From Plasmopara viticola (lineage: Eukaryota; Oomycota; Peronosporomycetes; Peronosporales; Peronosporaceae), in NCBI GenBank assembly GCA_001695595.3, contig MBPM02000009.1:1240001-1304000 (forward strand): a DNA stretch of 64,000 nt, written 5' to 3'. Made by a program: the position numbers and the translations under genes. Each line of letters begins with the position of its first letter. Position 1 is the first letter of the stretch. The notes below the pieces were generated by a model. It was given only the letters and a program-made list of their open reading frames with translations. It did not search any database and was not told the origin of the DNA. Below are positions 1 to 12,902 of this stretch, piece after piece.

Positions 1-399
1 ACATGAAACAGCAGTTCGTGTAGTACACACGACTCTCGCTGTGACTGAGAAGCAGTAGCGACAGGACGGTGGCGAAGCATCGCACATTGTATTATAGACT
101 GCGCTACAATCCTACAATGGTTGTGTTTCAACGACTTGTGTGTATAACCAAGACACAGCTTTTGACCTCCAAGTTTCTAAGACAGAGACGTCGTCAAAGT
201 ACTTCGTTTGACCACTTAGCCTTTCGCTTCGACTTGTCAGCATTAAATAAGTGAGTTTGGTTGATAGTAAGCTGTCAAACAACCCTGTAGATATCTCCGA
301 GGCGTTTTGAGATCACTGAGGATCGATCATAGGGAATTCAGCGAGCTCAGCTGGTTGGCCGGCCGACCAAAGTGACATAGCAAAAGGAAGTCTTATCAA
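1..399. other. No gene seen; left flank of a LINE relic
   Basis: Only a short open frame without recognisable motifs is present. The stretch from about 300 leads into the reverse-transcriptase relic that becomes recognisable near 410, so part of it is probably more decayed LINE sequence. Confidence 0.4.
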
Positions 400-409
400 A
401 ACCATCGAC

Positions 410-1270
410 ATGACCCTCGCGGAAAAGGGACCATCGATACTGACTGCTCCTAGCATGGTGAGTAATCTGGTCGCATCCATTCGTAAGATAAGTGCTCGCT
501 CTGTACCCGGTCTCGATGTCCTCACAGCTGCTTTCTATCAAGGTGCACCTGGCGCGTTTGGGGACTATTCAAGAACGCTTTCATTTTCCAGCTCGCACGC
601 GGTGAGCTTCTTTCTCCCCGACGTCAATCTGTCATTAGCTTGCTTCACAAGAAGGGATAGAGCGCGAATCCGGGAAATTACCGACCAATAGTACTGATGG
701 GGTTGGTGCCAAGTCGCTGTCAAAAGAGCTTGCTTTACGTTTTCAAACTTAGCTACTCAACTTCTTCTATTATAATTAGAAAGCTTTTGTAGAAGGTTGA
801 ACCCTTCATCATTACGTTCGGTTCCTGCTAGATCTTTAAAACGTGGTGACGTAACGAGACGACGACGGCAAAGCAATCATTTTTGAATTTGAAAAGCTTA
901 CGACCGGGCCAACTGGACCTACGTGCTTAGAGTTCTTGACCAGATGGGATGAAGAGGTGAGTTTCTGCGCTGGGTTCGGCTTTTGTTCACTCCACCAACA
1001 AGTGCGCCTCGTGGTCAACGATCATGTGCAGAACGACATAACGAGGAGTCCGGAATTTGTCTCATTAACAAATCTACGATGACCAGCATCTTCTTTGTTG
1101 ACGACACTACGCTTCTCAGCAACTCTCGAGAGGGGTCCAAACCGAGAGCAGCCGAAATGCGACGTGGAGATGTAAAACTTCATATGTCGGCAGAAGAAGG
1201 CGTCAAAGATGCTTGCGCTGATGTACAAAGCGTTTTTCGCCACCTTTCGACGCCATGTTGCCGTGCAGCT
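410..1270 (+). mobile_element. Decayed LINE reverse transcriptase (fingers and palm), plus strand
   Basis: Several frames read in order match the reverse transcriptase of non-LTR (jockey/L1-like) elements. Around 490-560 there is a PGLDxLxAAFYQ-like segment (canonical K.PGPDGLPAEFY). Around 585-690 comes QSVISLLHKKG, then an in-frame stop, then NPGNYRPIVLMG (canonical NYRPISL). Around 893-1020 comes AYDRANWTYVLRVLDQMG, a stop, then FLRWVRLLF. Near 1083-1120 FFVDDTTLLS carries the catalytic [FY]xDD pair. Frameshifts and stops make it non-functional. The usual 3' continuation of the domain does not follow in the same orientation; a matching 3' part lies on the opposite strand at 1808-2400. Confidence 0.85.
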
Positions 1271-1807
1271 CAATTAAGTGAGGCCTGGCGTGCTTCACTA
1301 GATTCTGAAAGAGTCATACGACTTAAAGTTGAAAAATGCTCGGTACAATACGATGCTGACCGCTGGCGCTCACTCCGACGTAATGTGCTGGCGTGGAAGA
1401 TGTTCGTAGAAAGGTCGACCGTGCATGTATTGCAAAGTCCCACATCTCGGCGAAACACTTTTATCAGCTCTCTGTGCAGCATTTTTAGCCCTCAGAAATG
1501 CTGATTAGGCTAAACAGCAGTGTAGCAATAGTCGATGTGCGATCCAGCGAAGCTGTCTTCCGAAGGCTAGCGTCCATCGACGCATAGCATGCCCATAGTT
1601 GAAATGCACATGCAATGTGGCGACGGAAGCTGGGATGCAGCTCAACTACCACGCACAACCTGCGATCTAATTAGAAACTCGTGACCAAGGCTCATATGGA
1701 AAAGTCAGATCGCCGTGAAACTAGATTGGCTCTCACTTTGCGCACGCGAGTCAATCGTCCTGCTAATTGTCTTGCCATGTATTTGGCCATTAAGTAGCAG
1801 ACCAGTC

Positions 1808-2400
1808 TCACTGAGTCGTGCACAACCATGTTGAAAGGCTAGCCCAGTCGAGGTCATACCCGTGACGTCGGGGATTCGCTGTCAAGAAATCAAGATGCTT
1901 CCGCACACCCCGATTCGGGAAGAAATCCGTTATGAGCTGCACGCCGGGTGTAGTCCAATCGCAGGCGATTGGGGCGAAATCGCACAGAAATTGGATAAAC
2001 ATCTTGATATGCTGCTGTTTTGCCACATCACCAATGTTCGGAATCTGGAGTCCTCCTTCATCACGTCGCTTGCGCAAGAACTCATTTGGGATTTCTATTG
2101 TCGCGTTCATACCGTCTACAGAAAACAAATCGATCTAATGCAGCTTGCTGTTGTTTCAGAAGTCGCTCAGAAACAACGACATGCATAGCGTAGTGCCAAA
2201 ACCGAGACAACACTATTGTCTTAGCGATTAAAAGACGCCCCGCGATTATACGTGCCCACCGATGCCAAGAGCGAAAACCGTTGAAGAAGCACTTGTCAAG
2301 GACGTCATCAATTAAACGCAGACCACAGAGAAGACCAATATATTCTAAGCATTCATCGAAGACCAGCGATTCGAGATCACCCACGGAGGCGCGGACTTAG
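1808..2400 (-). mobile_element. Decayed LINE reverse transcriptase, 3' part, minus strand
   Basis: Read on the minus strand from about 2384 down to 1808, two overlapping frames give a segment typical of the region just after the reverse-transcriptase core of non-LTR elements. It runs ARIIAGRLLIAKTIVLSRFW, then HYAMHVVV, then LLKQQQAALDRFVF, and after a frame change GGLQIPNIGDVAKQQHIKM followed by a W-T-PG region. This is the part that should follow the YxDD block of the plus-strand relic, but it is inverted. It contains frame changes and no intact open reading frame. It may be the same element broken by inversion, or a second copy. Confidence 0.75.
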
Positions 2401-5400
2401 ATCGATTGAGGCTCATCAATGCGCACTGGGTTTTGCACCCGACCATCGGCAAATGTTGTCAACAAGCTCGAGTTGTGTCCAAATGAGGTTTTCTTTTATG
2501 CAAAAAGAACTCCATAAATCACCTATTGTTCACGGCAAGGATGTCACTCCGTTGAGACAGAGCGGCGCCCTGTATTTATTGCACTCTCGCACAAACATTG
2601 TAGTCCACCATCTTTCGTGACTGGAAAGCCATCAGCCGATTGTGCTCAGACTTCTACTGCGAAAGGTGGACAGTTGGAAAGACGAACGGCCTAAGATCGA
2701 AACACGCGGCATGTGCTCCGGTCAATTACTCTGCACTTGCTGTAAATCGACCGCAATAATCGACTATTTAACGAACGTACCGACCATACCCGCGCCACGG
2801 GTCATCGCCACAACCTTCAGTGCCCACGTGCGTGCTCGTCTCCATCGAAGCTACGATGAGATCCGGTGTTCCTTACTACACCGACTATCCTAGGAACTGA
2901 AGTGAAGTCCATCTACGGAAGGTCATGAAACAAAAAGACTCGCTCTTCCACGTGCGCTACGTAGCTAAGATTTCTGCCTTAAGGCGAGAAAGGTTCCGTA
3001 AATTGAGCGATATGTGGCTATAATCGATTACAAGAACAGTTTGGCTTTTTTGCACGAGCCGGAAACCATGTAAAAGCCAAGCATCTCCTCTTTCGCTTGC
3101 CGTCATGGCCTAACAATTGCGCTCATCTAGACCTTCAGCTTGAGTTTTGGAAGTAAGTGTCAACGACGAAGCGGGCTTCGCCTTCACATGCCCCACACGG
3201 TCCACCTCTTCACTATCTGCTTCGGCTAGGACAAATTTGTACATTAACGGCAAACAATGGTACACCTGCTATTTACTGGGGGATTTTGCAGATAACAAAG
3301 CTTACTGGGGCAAATTAATATATCCGATTTCCAATAACTTATATCTGTATATTTTACCAGCCCTCAAAACATTATACCGAAAAAAGAGCATTTTGCCTTA
3401 TCAAACATTATATTTTATGGAAAACACATTAAATTTATGTAGTCTACACATATACAACACCGTCCTCCAATACGATAGATTGTTTCCACCAGAAGCTCAA
3501 TCCAGAAATAGAAGAGGCAACATTAGTATACTATACATTAGCGAGGTAGAAAAGAAGTAGTCGTCGTGTTATATAAATACAGATAAGATACGTTGGCTTT
3601 GCAAGGCGCGAGTGCTTCTAAAATTAGCAGCGTAATTTTTATCATCCCACGTAGATCAATTTTCTCATTGAAACAAAACCTGACGCTGTAAAAAGTCGAA
3701 TGATTGTAGCCAGAAAGACAGAGGTTGTGCTTACGCTCGCCACTCGTGAGGAAGGGATTTTATGGGGTAAGATGAAAAAAAAATCTTTCCTTGTCTTAAA
3801 ATAAAAGAACTCTGTTGAACAATAAGAGTTTACCCTTATATATGAAGAAAAAGTTGCTTTTTCGGCCTTTTAATGGCATTAGGGTGCAACATTGACCCTT
3901 TTAGGACGCTGTCGACGCAACTATTATCTAGTGTGAAGCTTCTTTAAGGAAATAATGCAATCTATTGGACCCCGAGCCTCATAAGAGCTCAACGGCACTC
4001 CAATTGCCTCCTCAAACCTCATTTTGCGCTCAGCTTCCAGTATAAGGCAAGTACAGGTGGTTATAGCAACCGCCGTATTAGCCAAAAGGCAAAAGGCCGG
4101 TTATACGTAAGATTAAGCAATTTAAGTGGCTGGCCAACCGACGTCACAAATTTAAGGATTGGCAAGCATCTGTCTCGATACTTGTTGAATGCAAGAAACA
4201 GCTGGAATTTGGCACTCAAAGCGAACGGGCGATCATGTCCAAAAAGTGCGAATGTCCTCCCAATCCATACTTAAAGGGAGTGGGTGGGTTGGATACTTCA
4301 CTGACTGCATAAGTAAGGTCCTTTTGTACACATAGCGTAGACCAAACCTATACAACCTTGAGCTTTAAAAAGATCTGTCTTGATCCGAAGGCCTCCTTCA
4401 CAAGCAATATTAAGATCAATTTTCGCCGCTTCAACGTCACATTTGCGTTTTGCTTGCATAATGTTCATTGATCTTCGTAACCTTGAATCTTGCCTGTAGT
4501 TGCAAAAAAAGAAGCCTTTTTAATGGACCCGTCTTCTTCAAGCCGAATACATCGCTAAATTTTGTCCGAGCAACAGCCCATAAAGGGCAAAGCAATTGTG
4601 TTCCCAGAAAACTTAGTCTTGCTGGAGCCCTTGAAGCATAACTGACCATGCTGCTAAGCGTGCTTACTGCCGTTTAAGATATTTCCGACTCCGCCATTTG
4701 GATTCGGGAACCGCCAATTAAAATTCAGATACACTATACTGTAACGTGCACCCGAAAACTTTGTCAACTACCATGTTTTTACTCAAAATGGGCGTTTTTA
4801 CAGGTATCGCTGCACTCTTTAGCTTTCAGTAAACAATGACTAGTCCTTCCACTCTGTTCCATTTTTTGAACGCGGGAAATCGATGACGAGTGCGGAAAAT
4901 CACACATCATACCACAACTTTCTCCACCTTTCCGGCAAAAAAGGAACAATGAGCTCACATTACTCTAGTGGCAGCAGCTATTACTTAGTGTCACAAGTAT
5001 TTTGTGCATGGCACAAGGCCGACTCCGTGTCCCACTTTACTATTCAATGAAAGCTTTGATGTTCGGTTTCCGGACAATACATCTGAGCATCCCTCAAAAT
5101 AGAAGTAAAACAAATTTTGACTTTGTCAGGATGTCGGAGGCCAGCTGAAACAAACGCGACCAATAAGGCTGACCAAAGGCATCACGTTTGGCGCCTTAAG
5201 ATTGATATGTGTTTGGTTCAATCCAGCCAAATCCATAGTATTTTCGACTTTTTGAGACCTGATGGTGTATATACCTCTTACAGTGCCTCTGGCTGGCGCT
5301 TACTTGCCGAGACACAATACGATTTTAAACTTTAAATTGATCTTGTCAAACACGTGATTATCCGTGACACCACGGGAACAATACCGTATTGCATTCCCGT

Positions 5401-8400
5401 TCTCTTCTGGCGGAGCCATATTGGTGTCCTTCGTAACCCACCTGTGGTACTTTAATGCTCACTGCCAGGTGATTGTAATGACTAAGTCAAGTCTACCTTC
5501 GTTAAGGCATCGATACCTGATATTTAATTTAGACATGTGACGATCAAGGCTTCAATATAAGGAGCTGTACGTAAAACAGGTTTGAAAAAGACACACAAAG
5601 CTCTGATGCGCGGGATCGGACGGCCGACATCTATGGTATTTCCCACACCTATCATAAGGATGAGGTCTCACATCATTAAGACTGCCGCCTTTACTGGTAA
5701 TCCGCTTTTCTCGACTATGAGGGCGTGGCTTCTATCAGCTTTACCAATGCCTTAATCACGAAGAAAAAAAACATCTTTGACATTTTACGGTACAAGTACG
5801 AATCACGCGGCCTCCAAAGAAGCTTATGTTGCTTTGCTCGACAAAGCTATATTTGTCTTTAAAGTCAACGGATCACGGATATCACAACTCGAGTTCTGCA
5901 GGTCGAGGAATCGCCCATCAAGAGATTTCTGAAAAATCAATTTTATCTTGAAGTTCTATCGACTCTAACATCGTTGCTATCTGCTAATAGGAATGAAGTG
6001 CGAGGCGTGCCTACCTTCAGGTCGTTTGTTAACACCGTTCTTAGACTTGTTTAAGAACTTCTCAATAATGTATGCCGTCAATAACCTTATAACATAAGCC
6101 TTTTAAGGCTTGCCCCTCTTTTGCTTGCAGGCAAGAGAAAGTGCAAATACCGGCATAATTCAAAGCTCGCTAGAAGAAACGTTACCCCCCCCTTTTCCTC
6201 TTGTATCGGGACACGAGACGGGTAAGTGTCTTTATTAGCCGGTATTCAAGCGACCGTCACGCACACTTGACCACCTGTGATCATGGCCGCCTTAGCGATT
6301 GTCTCCACCTTCTGGATCCGAAAGTGAAAATTGTAACTCCCTTACTAGAAACCTTAACTTTCACCGGCTTGGCTTTTACCATAAGTGGACTACCAAGCCT
6401 GCTATACTTGAGCTCCAAAGCTTATCGTTTATTGCAAATTAGAACTCGAGATCTGCTCTATTTACTCGACAGCAGAGTGGTGATGTCATTGCGACGACGT
6501 CTTTGCTTGCCGACAGATTCTAATTGGGCACAATAAAAGCACGCTCAAACGTCTGAGAATTAGTGATGGCGGTCGTTTTTAATTAACTAGTATTGCGATG
6601 TGCCCCCAATACCTTATTTACGCATCGCATCATTTAGTTCGGAAGCAAAGTATTCATTATTAATACGAGCGAATACTCTTTGTTTTGTATAATAGAGTAC
6701 ACGGACTTTAACGATACATTTATTGGAAGACTATAGTTTGTAAAAGGCTGTTCTTAAGACCAAGCATGACGCAACACAGCAAATTTTAGGCGACAATAGC
6801 GAAAGCAAATCGAGCAAATTTACTCCGACCAATCCAGAATAGGATTTATATCAGGCATGACGTTTATGACAGAATAAATTCAGCTCCCCCATAAAGTCTG
6901 ATCGACTCAACACAGGGCGATAGCGACCAAGGTGCCGCATTGAAGCTTGGTATACTACCTCGCGCGGATGCATTAATAATCCAAAAGCTATTTGTGTAGA
7001 AATTACGAAGGAGGATTATGTAGCAGGTATCTATCTTACTGACATTCCGCTCATAACACTTAAGCTTGTAAAATATCCGGTGAGCGAATAGTTTTCAGAA
7101 TTAAAGGTGTGCAAATTGACTCAGTCCTTTTTACTCTATTGCGTTCGTGAGCTCTACAAGACGCAATGATTCCATATAAAAAGCCAAAAGTTATATCTTG
7201 CAAACATTGGCATATACCAAAAATTATTTAATTTTGCTAATTAATTACCTAAGTGCGGTCAGTACAAGTTGACTAATACACTCGAGACTCTCGCGCAAGA
7301 TTACTTCAATAAAAGCTTACATCGTAATTGTAAGCTCGCAGTCTACGGTGAAGACAATTCTTACTACTAAAGACAATTCTTACTACTGGGATATAGATTG
7401 GTTTTGAATTGTTGCGACCAAACTTGTTCTACACTTCAAAATAATAATTGAAGCACTTTTTGTGAAGGCTACCGATTGCTAATTTTTAATGTCCCGATAA
7501 AGCTCCGGAACACCTGCCTGTAACAAGGATGTACAGCATTACATAACACTCGTATACACTTACAATATCTGCTTTGTAGCTCTTGATTACACTTGGGCGT
7601 GAAAAACCGAAACAATTTTATTTACAAAGCGAAATCAGCACTTGAGCCAACGGCCTCGGACAAAACTCGGCTGTCACCAAAACCCCGGCAGCTACAGACT
7701 AGTCTAAGCACAGTAGCGGTTTTGTAAGTTAGCTTTACCACATTAAAGGTCCTAAATTATAGCTAAGATCTGTAATAATGCGTACCACTTGATAATACGT
7801 TATCACTATATTATATTGATGTTAATATATAAAATTAAAAACTGCGATATTGCTACTTTTCATATTTTACGATACTTTTGCTATGTTGCACAGCCTTATC
7901 ATTGTCGAGAGGAAAAAGGCTTTGTAAGATCAAGCAAGGCAGTGCAGCTACTGGACTTTGCTGCGAACACTCTTTCTTTTAGCTATTGAGTATATTAGTC
8001 GAAGCATGAAACGCCACAACACTTACCAAAATATAAACTGATAAAGGATTACACACAATGAAGTTAGTGTGTGAATGGGCACTTCTAGATACTTAAACTA
8101 CGAGTGATGCTTTCGCAAAATAGATTAGACGGATGACAAGGCGAACGTGGAGCCCCAAAAAATTTAACCTAGTTGCCATTATCTGACCAGTAATGAAGCG
8201 TCTGTCATGACACAACATATCTTGTACAAGAAGACAGTCCCAGGAAATGAAGGCTTTCAACCGACTTCATATGCTTAAATATATCTTAAAGATACAAAAT
8301 GTATTATATAGTCAGTCTAAAGGGGTTAGTAGGCTTTTCATGCAATTACTTTCAACATTGACAAACGACGAGATGAAAATGCATCTATTCGCTCGATAGC

Positions 8401-8640
8401 CGCCGTAAAACAAAAAAATGTTTCTGACTGATAGACTAATGATAGACGAGTTTGACGGTTTATTATGACTTAGGCCACAATTGTAGCGCATACAGCGCAA
8501 GTGTCCGTTATGTAATTGAGTTGCGGAACAATTCAGCGCTACATCAAATACTCAATGCTCTGCCGATTACATTGATAAAAATTTAATAAATAGTGCGGAA
8601 TTTGTGACCATATAAACATGACGAGTTAGAACAGCAGGGC
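2401..8640. other. Gene-poor stretch, nothing identifiable
   Basis: Only short open frames (below 140 codons) occur, none with recognisable domains. The longest is at about 3147-3560, plus, starts without ATG and is AT-rich in composition, so I do not call it a gene. An exact 18-bp direct duplication (AAGACAATTCTTACTACT) sits at 7351-7368 and 7370-7387. The base composition and lack of long frames fit decayed transposable-element DNA. Confidence 0.4.
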
Positions 8641-8654
8641 TACTTTACGCGAGG

Positions 8655-8835
8655 TATGCCAGTAAACGCTAGATCTTAAGGCAGATGTTTGGATCGAGAT
8701 TTCTGTTTCAAACAAGTCTGTGTGCCATATGTGCAGCAAGGTTGTCGTCGCTCTTTGTATAAAGAAAGCTGTGCTCAGGACATGTACTTTCCATTTTGTG
8801 CTTAAAATTGCAGATAGCCAGCAGCTTGACTCCAA
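8655..8835 (+). pseudogene. Zinc-finger-like coding relic
   Basis: A plus-strand frame reads SVCHMCSKVVVALCIKK near 8719-8770, then a Cys about ten codons on, giving a C-x2-C...C pattern. The DNA around it resembles the segment at 11,765-11,840, which encodes a similar C-x2-C motif, so both may be remnants of one zinc-finger protein family or of a zinc-finger-bearing transposon. There is no start codon in frame and the frame closes at about 8848. Identification is weak. Confidence 0.25.
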
Positions 8836-8849
8836 CGGTTGGTATTAGT

Positions 8850-11640
8850 CTTGATGTCAAGCCTAACTTTGCCACAATATAAATTATTGTGAGCGAAGTC
8901 TACTAAGTCTATCAATAAAAAGTTGTCCAGGTTGATGCTCGACATTTGTTGACCAAAAAATCAATATGCAAAGACTTCGTTCTCAGACCATGAACTGTTT
9001 ATCTAGTACCTCTTTAGTACATGGAATTGCCCTATTGTTCATTCAAGAAGCAACACTTGACATGTATTATAATGCGGTAAATACTAGTGTGATACTAAGT
9101 TTGCGTAAACCTGCCACATATAGACTTCTTATTCGTATCAATGAAAGCCAGACTGTACTTTGAGGTTTCTGTCTAGTCGACAAGTTCGTTGTCACTTGTG
9201 CCATTTCTCAGAAGTTCGCACAGCGAAATAAACGAGCCGCAAAGCTTATTTAGCTGCAGCTACCCAGTCTAGCCATGTTTTTCTTTAAAAAGGTTCCGGG
9301 AGGTAGAGCAAACGGCATTGTAAGGACATGAGCCAAATGCCCAATGTCCGAGTACCACGAAAACCCAAACCAGTAAATCGAAAGCACTATGTCGTCGGGC
9401 GATGATTTGGTTGCTCTCTAGCACACTCGCTCTATGAAAATCTCTTTTTTCTGCACAAACTGAGCTTGTCTCGAGCCTTGTAATTAAACACATTCCGTTA
9501 ACATTTGCATCGGAATTAAGCTTATCACAATTTTGGTCTTTTTACAGCTTGTACGGATAAGACCACCCATTCCTGTAGGGATTTCGTATGCGCGCTCATT
9601 AGATGAGAAGACTTGCGATTAAATTAAGTCACGCAATTGCGCGGACACTACAATCGACCAATAAAATTGCAGCGCACTTTACTCACTCCTTGAAATTTTT
9701 GATTATTTATCTAGCTTAGGCTCAAAAGCATTAGGTGCAATCGATACCAGCTTAGTGTCTTCCTAAATCTCACTACGTGGACGATCATAAACTCTGTCAT
9801 CATTTTACGAAGGCATAATATTATGCTTGTGTTGATGTATCCGCCGCATTGTCTAGTTACCTCTTTGCCATCCCATTTCCTTGCTGTTTTGGTCACAGTA
9901 CTGACCACACTCACTCCAGGGATAATTATCAATACCTTTGACCTGCCGTCACTGGTCTTAAATCAGAGACCACAAACGCCCGAGTAGGCAACCTCATGTG
10001 CCACAGATGCCTATGACACTGTTTTAAAGTCACTCAGCGTGAGGCACACAGCCATTCATAGCTGTCTTTGCTTCAAACTACCGAGATCGTCAGGTGGCTC
10101 TAAAATACATAAGCCGTGACTCGGGATGCTTGTGGTACTAGAGTCTCATTATACACCTAAGATCGGTTGAGTGTGTTTTAGATGATGGGAGCAAAAACTT
10201 ATCTTTTCCTCTCACACCTTGCGCCAGGCTTCAGCAAAGCTGATGTGCGAGAGGGTCAGAACCTTTGATGCAAGCTTAATTGGCAAAAAAGATTGTGGCC
10301 GACACGGACAACTGTCCTATGACCTATGCTCTACGGCACCATGAGTAAGGAAGTATTGCTTCCACAGTGGTCATTAAGGACGTCGAGTTGAGCATTAGTC
10401 GGGGTCCAATTAAGTGGTTACTGGGTTCATTGCCAAAGACGCTGATCTTCATGACCAAAAGCGTCTATGGCGTCGCGACAGTTCTAGCAATAGAAGGCCT
10501 TATATGACCAAGAGCCCTCAAATGAGAGGCATTCCTTTCGCTTCACAGGACATAAGTGTTTGATATTGGCCACTATGTCGCGCAAAAATGCACTCATGTG
10601 GTTTTTTACGTTAGCAAGGATAGTATATGCTCAAGCTTCATGCGACCTTTCGTGCTTTTTACCTTGATGCCGCTTACGACCAGCGTCTCCCAAATGTAGT
10701 CCCGAGTTGGTAAATCGTGGTTTTGTCAATCTTATTTATCTTCGCATAGACATGCACTGGGTTTCACAGCTCCGAGATTATTAAGTCAGTTCCTGAGTTT
10801 TGACGTGCATCTTCTCACAAGTAAATCCCTCGACTCGCACCTCTTGATGCTATCATTATTTTTATAATAAGAAATTGCAAACCGCTTTGTACAAGTTACA
10901 CGTCTATTGCGTAAGTGAACGTTGTAAACGGTTTGAAAGCTGTTTATTTCCACCTTATAAAATTTATAATAGGCAAAATTAAACAGCTCTTCGTACCAGT
11001 AATAAGTTTATAAGGCGCTTTTACATGAGCGCTTTTAGCTTTTGTGATAAATACATTATCAAGCTTCAAATCAGAATCTGATTCTTCTAAAGGTTACGTG
11101 TACCTGCGTATGGGGCTATCACTACTGCACTAACGCCTCTACGTTGACTTGATTCGAGTCACACACAGCTCTGTAAGTCCTCATAAGACACTAAATGTGT
11201 CCGAGACCACTTCGGAAGCGTTCGTGCTAAGACACATTCAACGTTATTCTCAAGTGATTATAAAGAGCGAAAGCCAATTTAGTCCAAGTAGCAGCAATAA
11301 CTCTGTGAGCTAATATTCGGCGTTAAAGTGTGTACCAAATCTTCCATTTTAAATCGTAATGTGTCACTTTTTCTATCGGTCAGGATACATTTTTGAAAGT
11401 CATGACTTTCGGACATTTTATCGCGCACATGCTTTACAATATCAGATATTTGGCAGAGACTTTATATGGCTACGCGTCATGAGCAAATCACATGGTCATT
11501 TCTCTCTTTTGAGCACAGAGCCACACTTTGGCAAACGAAACGCGAAAGCTAGCTCGTTCATTCATAGGAGGTATGAACAGATTTAATGATTCAGACTTGA
11601 AAATTAGAAGCATGCTACTCGGTAACCATAGCGCTTCCGC
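8850..11640. other. Gene-poor stretch, nothing identifiable
   Basis: Short open frames on both strands without recognisable motifs. I see no RNA gene, no terminal repeats that I could pair, and no long open frame. Confidence 0.4.
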
Positions 11641-11649
11641 AAGCAACCT

Positions 11650-11943
11650 CCGCAACAAACTTGTTTTGCCCGCTGTGCCGGACAGTTCTTTTGTAAGTGG
11701 TCCGCATCCAAGCACTTTTCGACGAACATCCTGTAAAAGAAGGCCTCTAACTTGGGACAAATGACTTTGCTGTGCCATATATGTAAAAGTATGGTCAAGG
11801 ATCAACGCCTTCGACACCATGAATCTTGCCCGGCTCAGCCGCCAAGTAAGAATGTTTGGGTCTGCCAATCAGCAAGGAGAATCGTGTTATCTGCCGGGTT
11901 CATCTGGCAGTCCGCATTAAAACAGTCTCAATGTCACCGATAA
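11650..11943 (+). pseudogene. Degenerate tandem C2HC-type zinc-finger relic
   Basis: Two Cys/His clusters can be read on the plus strand. The first, near 11,660-11,730, gives LFCPLCRTVLL and then a stop and a frame change. The second, at about 11,761-11,835, gives TLLCHICKSMVKDQRLRHHE followed by SC, i.e. C-x2-C-x10-HH-x2-C. The spacing of about 100 bp fits consecutive fingers. Stops and frame changes make it a pseudogene. The parent protein is not recognised. Confidence 0.3.
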
Positions 11944-12274
11944 GCTTAAATGATGCGGACAAGTTTGCCGTGGAAATAACCGGTTGAATCACTTCGCATG
12001 TTGCAGACCCTATTTAACAGTCCAAGCCTTCAATATATTTCTAAAACATTCGTCTTCTTTCGACCGAGGTGATCTTTTAGTCTTAAATAGCAAGTATCGT
12101 CAGATTTAAAGCATCGGTGAATGCTAGCATCTACCTTTTTCGCAACAGTATGCTGAGAAGTATGAGATTGGAGATTCCTGGTTTTGTGAGCTTGGTCCTA
12201 TTATTAGTTTCTTTTCGCATTCAGCGGGTATCCCAACCAAAGATAGTCAGTATCCCTGACTAGGGATACTATTC
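11944..12274. other. No gene; hairpin next to a SINE
   Basis: Nothing coding is seen. An inverted repeat, AGTATCCCT (12,249-12,257) and AGGGATACT (12,262-12,270), makes a 9-bp stem with a 4-nt loop just five bases before the first SINE copy. Confidence 0.5.
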
Positions 12275-12590
12275 AGGTTGGGGTGACACCCTCCTTCCAA
12301 GCGCGGGGGCTAAATGCTCGCGCGCTTCGGGCAGGTGCTCTCGGGCATCTGCGGGTCTCTAACGAGTCTCACCCTCGACGCGACGGTCTCCAGCACCGGG
12401 CGCCACCTGGGCTCTTACCAAGTCAGAACCAAACAAAATCATGGAAGACCCTCACGACCTCGGTGCTGGCTGCACTGCCCGCCGAACGAGACCCGACATA
12501 TGCGGACACCACTCTATGCCGTGGACATGCCAGACTGAGCCTAGCACGTGCATAACTTGGCAACGCGATAACGTAATACATTACATTACA
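12275..12590 (+). repeat. SINE-like element, copy A
   Basis: About 315 bp nearly identical to 22,492-22,803 (same strand) and 35,919-36,245 (opposite strand). It starts at GGTTGGGGTGAC and ends in a short tandem tail (TAATACATTACATTACA), as expected for a non-autonomous non-LTR retroposon. Unlike copies B and C it lacks the first bases GCTTCGGAAAA, and I find no target-site duplication, so it is probably 5'-truncated or has decayed flanks. The short open frames through it are an effect of GC-rich composition, not genes. Confidence 0.8.
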
Positions 12591-12902
12591 AGCATGGAAG
12601 TAGCCAAAATACACATGAATCGCAGTTTTGATACAACACCACGCTCTAAAGTTCAAATGGCCCAAACTTGAAACGCGGGCCGCGCTTTTCTAGCACTTAA
12701 CAAGCACTGAATAATTTCCCTTTGACGTCATACAGAGAGGGCGCAAAAGCGCATGTACTCCCTGTCTCGGCTCGTACATCTGTCTTACAACAGTTTGATA
12801 AAGCGATAGTCGCTTGTATGTACAACAGGGCATTAATGTGCGAATCATAAGTATTGTTTTAGCAAATCAGATGGCCGGTAGCGAAATTTTATCTAGTCGG
12901 CA
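12591..12902. other. Upstream region of the SLF2-like gene
   Basis: Between the SINE tail and the start codon at 12,903 I see no coding sequence. It presumably holds the promoter of the downstream gene; no specific element could be assigned. Confidence 0.4.

Noticed and set aside
410..2400. Twin-priming as the cause of the inverted LINE halves
   Set aside because: The order of 5' and 3' parts on the chromosome is opposite to what a 5' inversion would leave.
12283..12671. Overlapping short ORFs at the SINE (repeated at 22.5 and 36.0 kb)
   Set aside because: Identical frames recur only because the SINE recurs; no conserved protein and frames differ between copies at indels.
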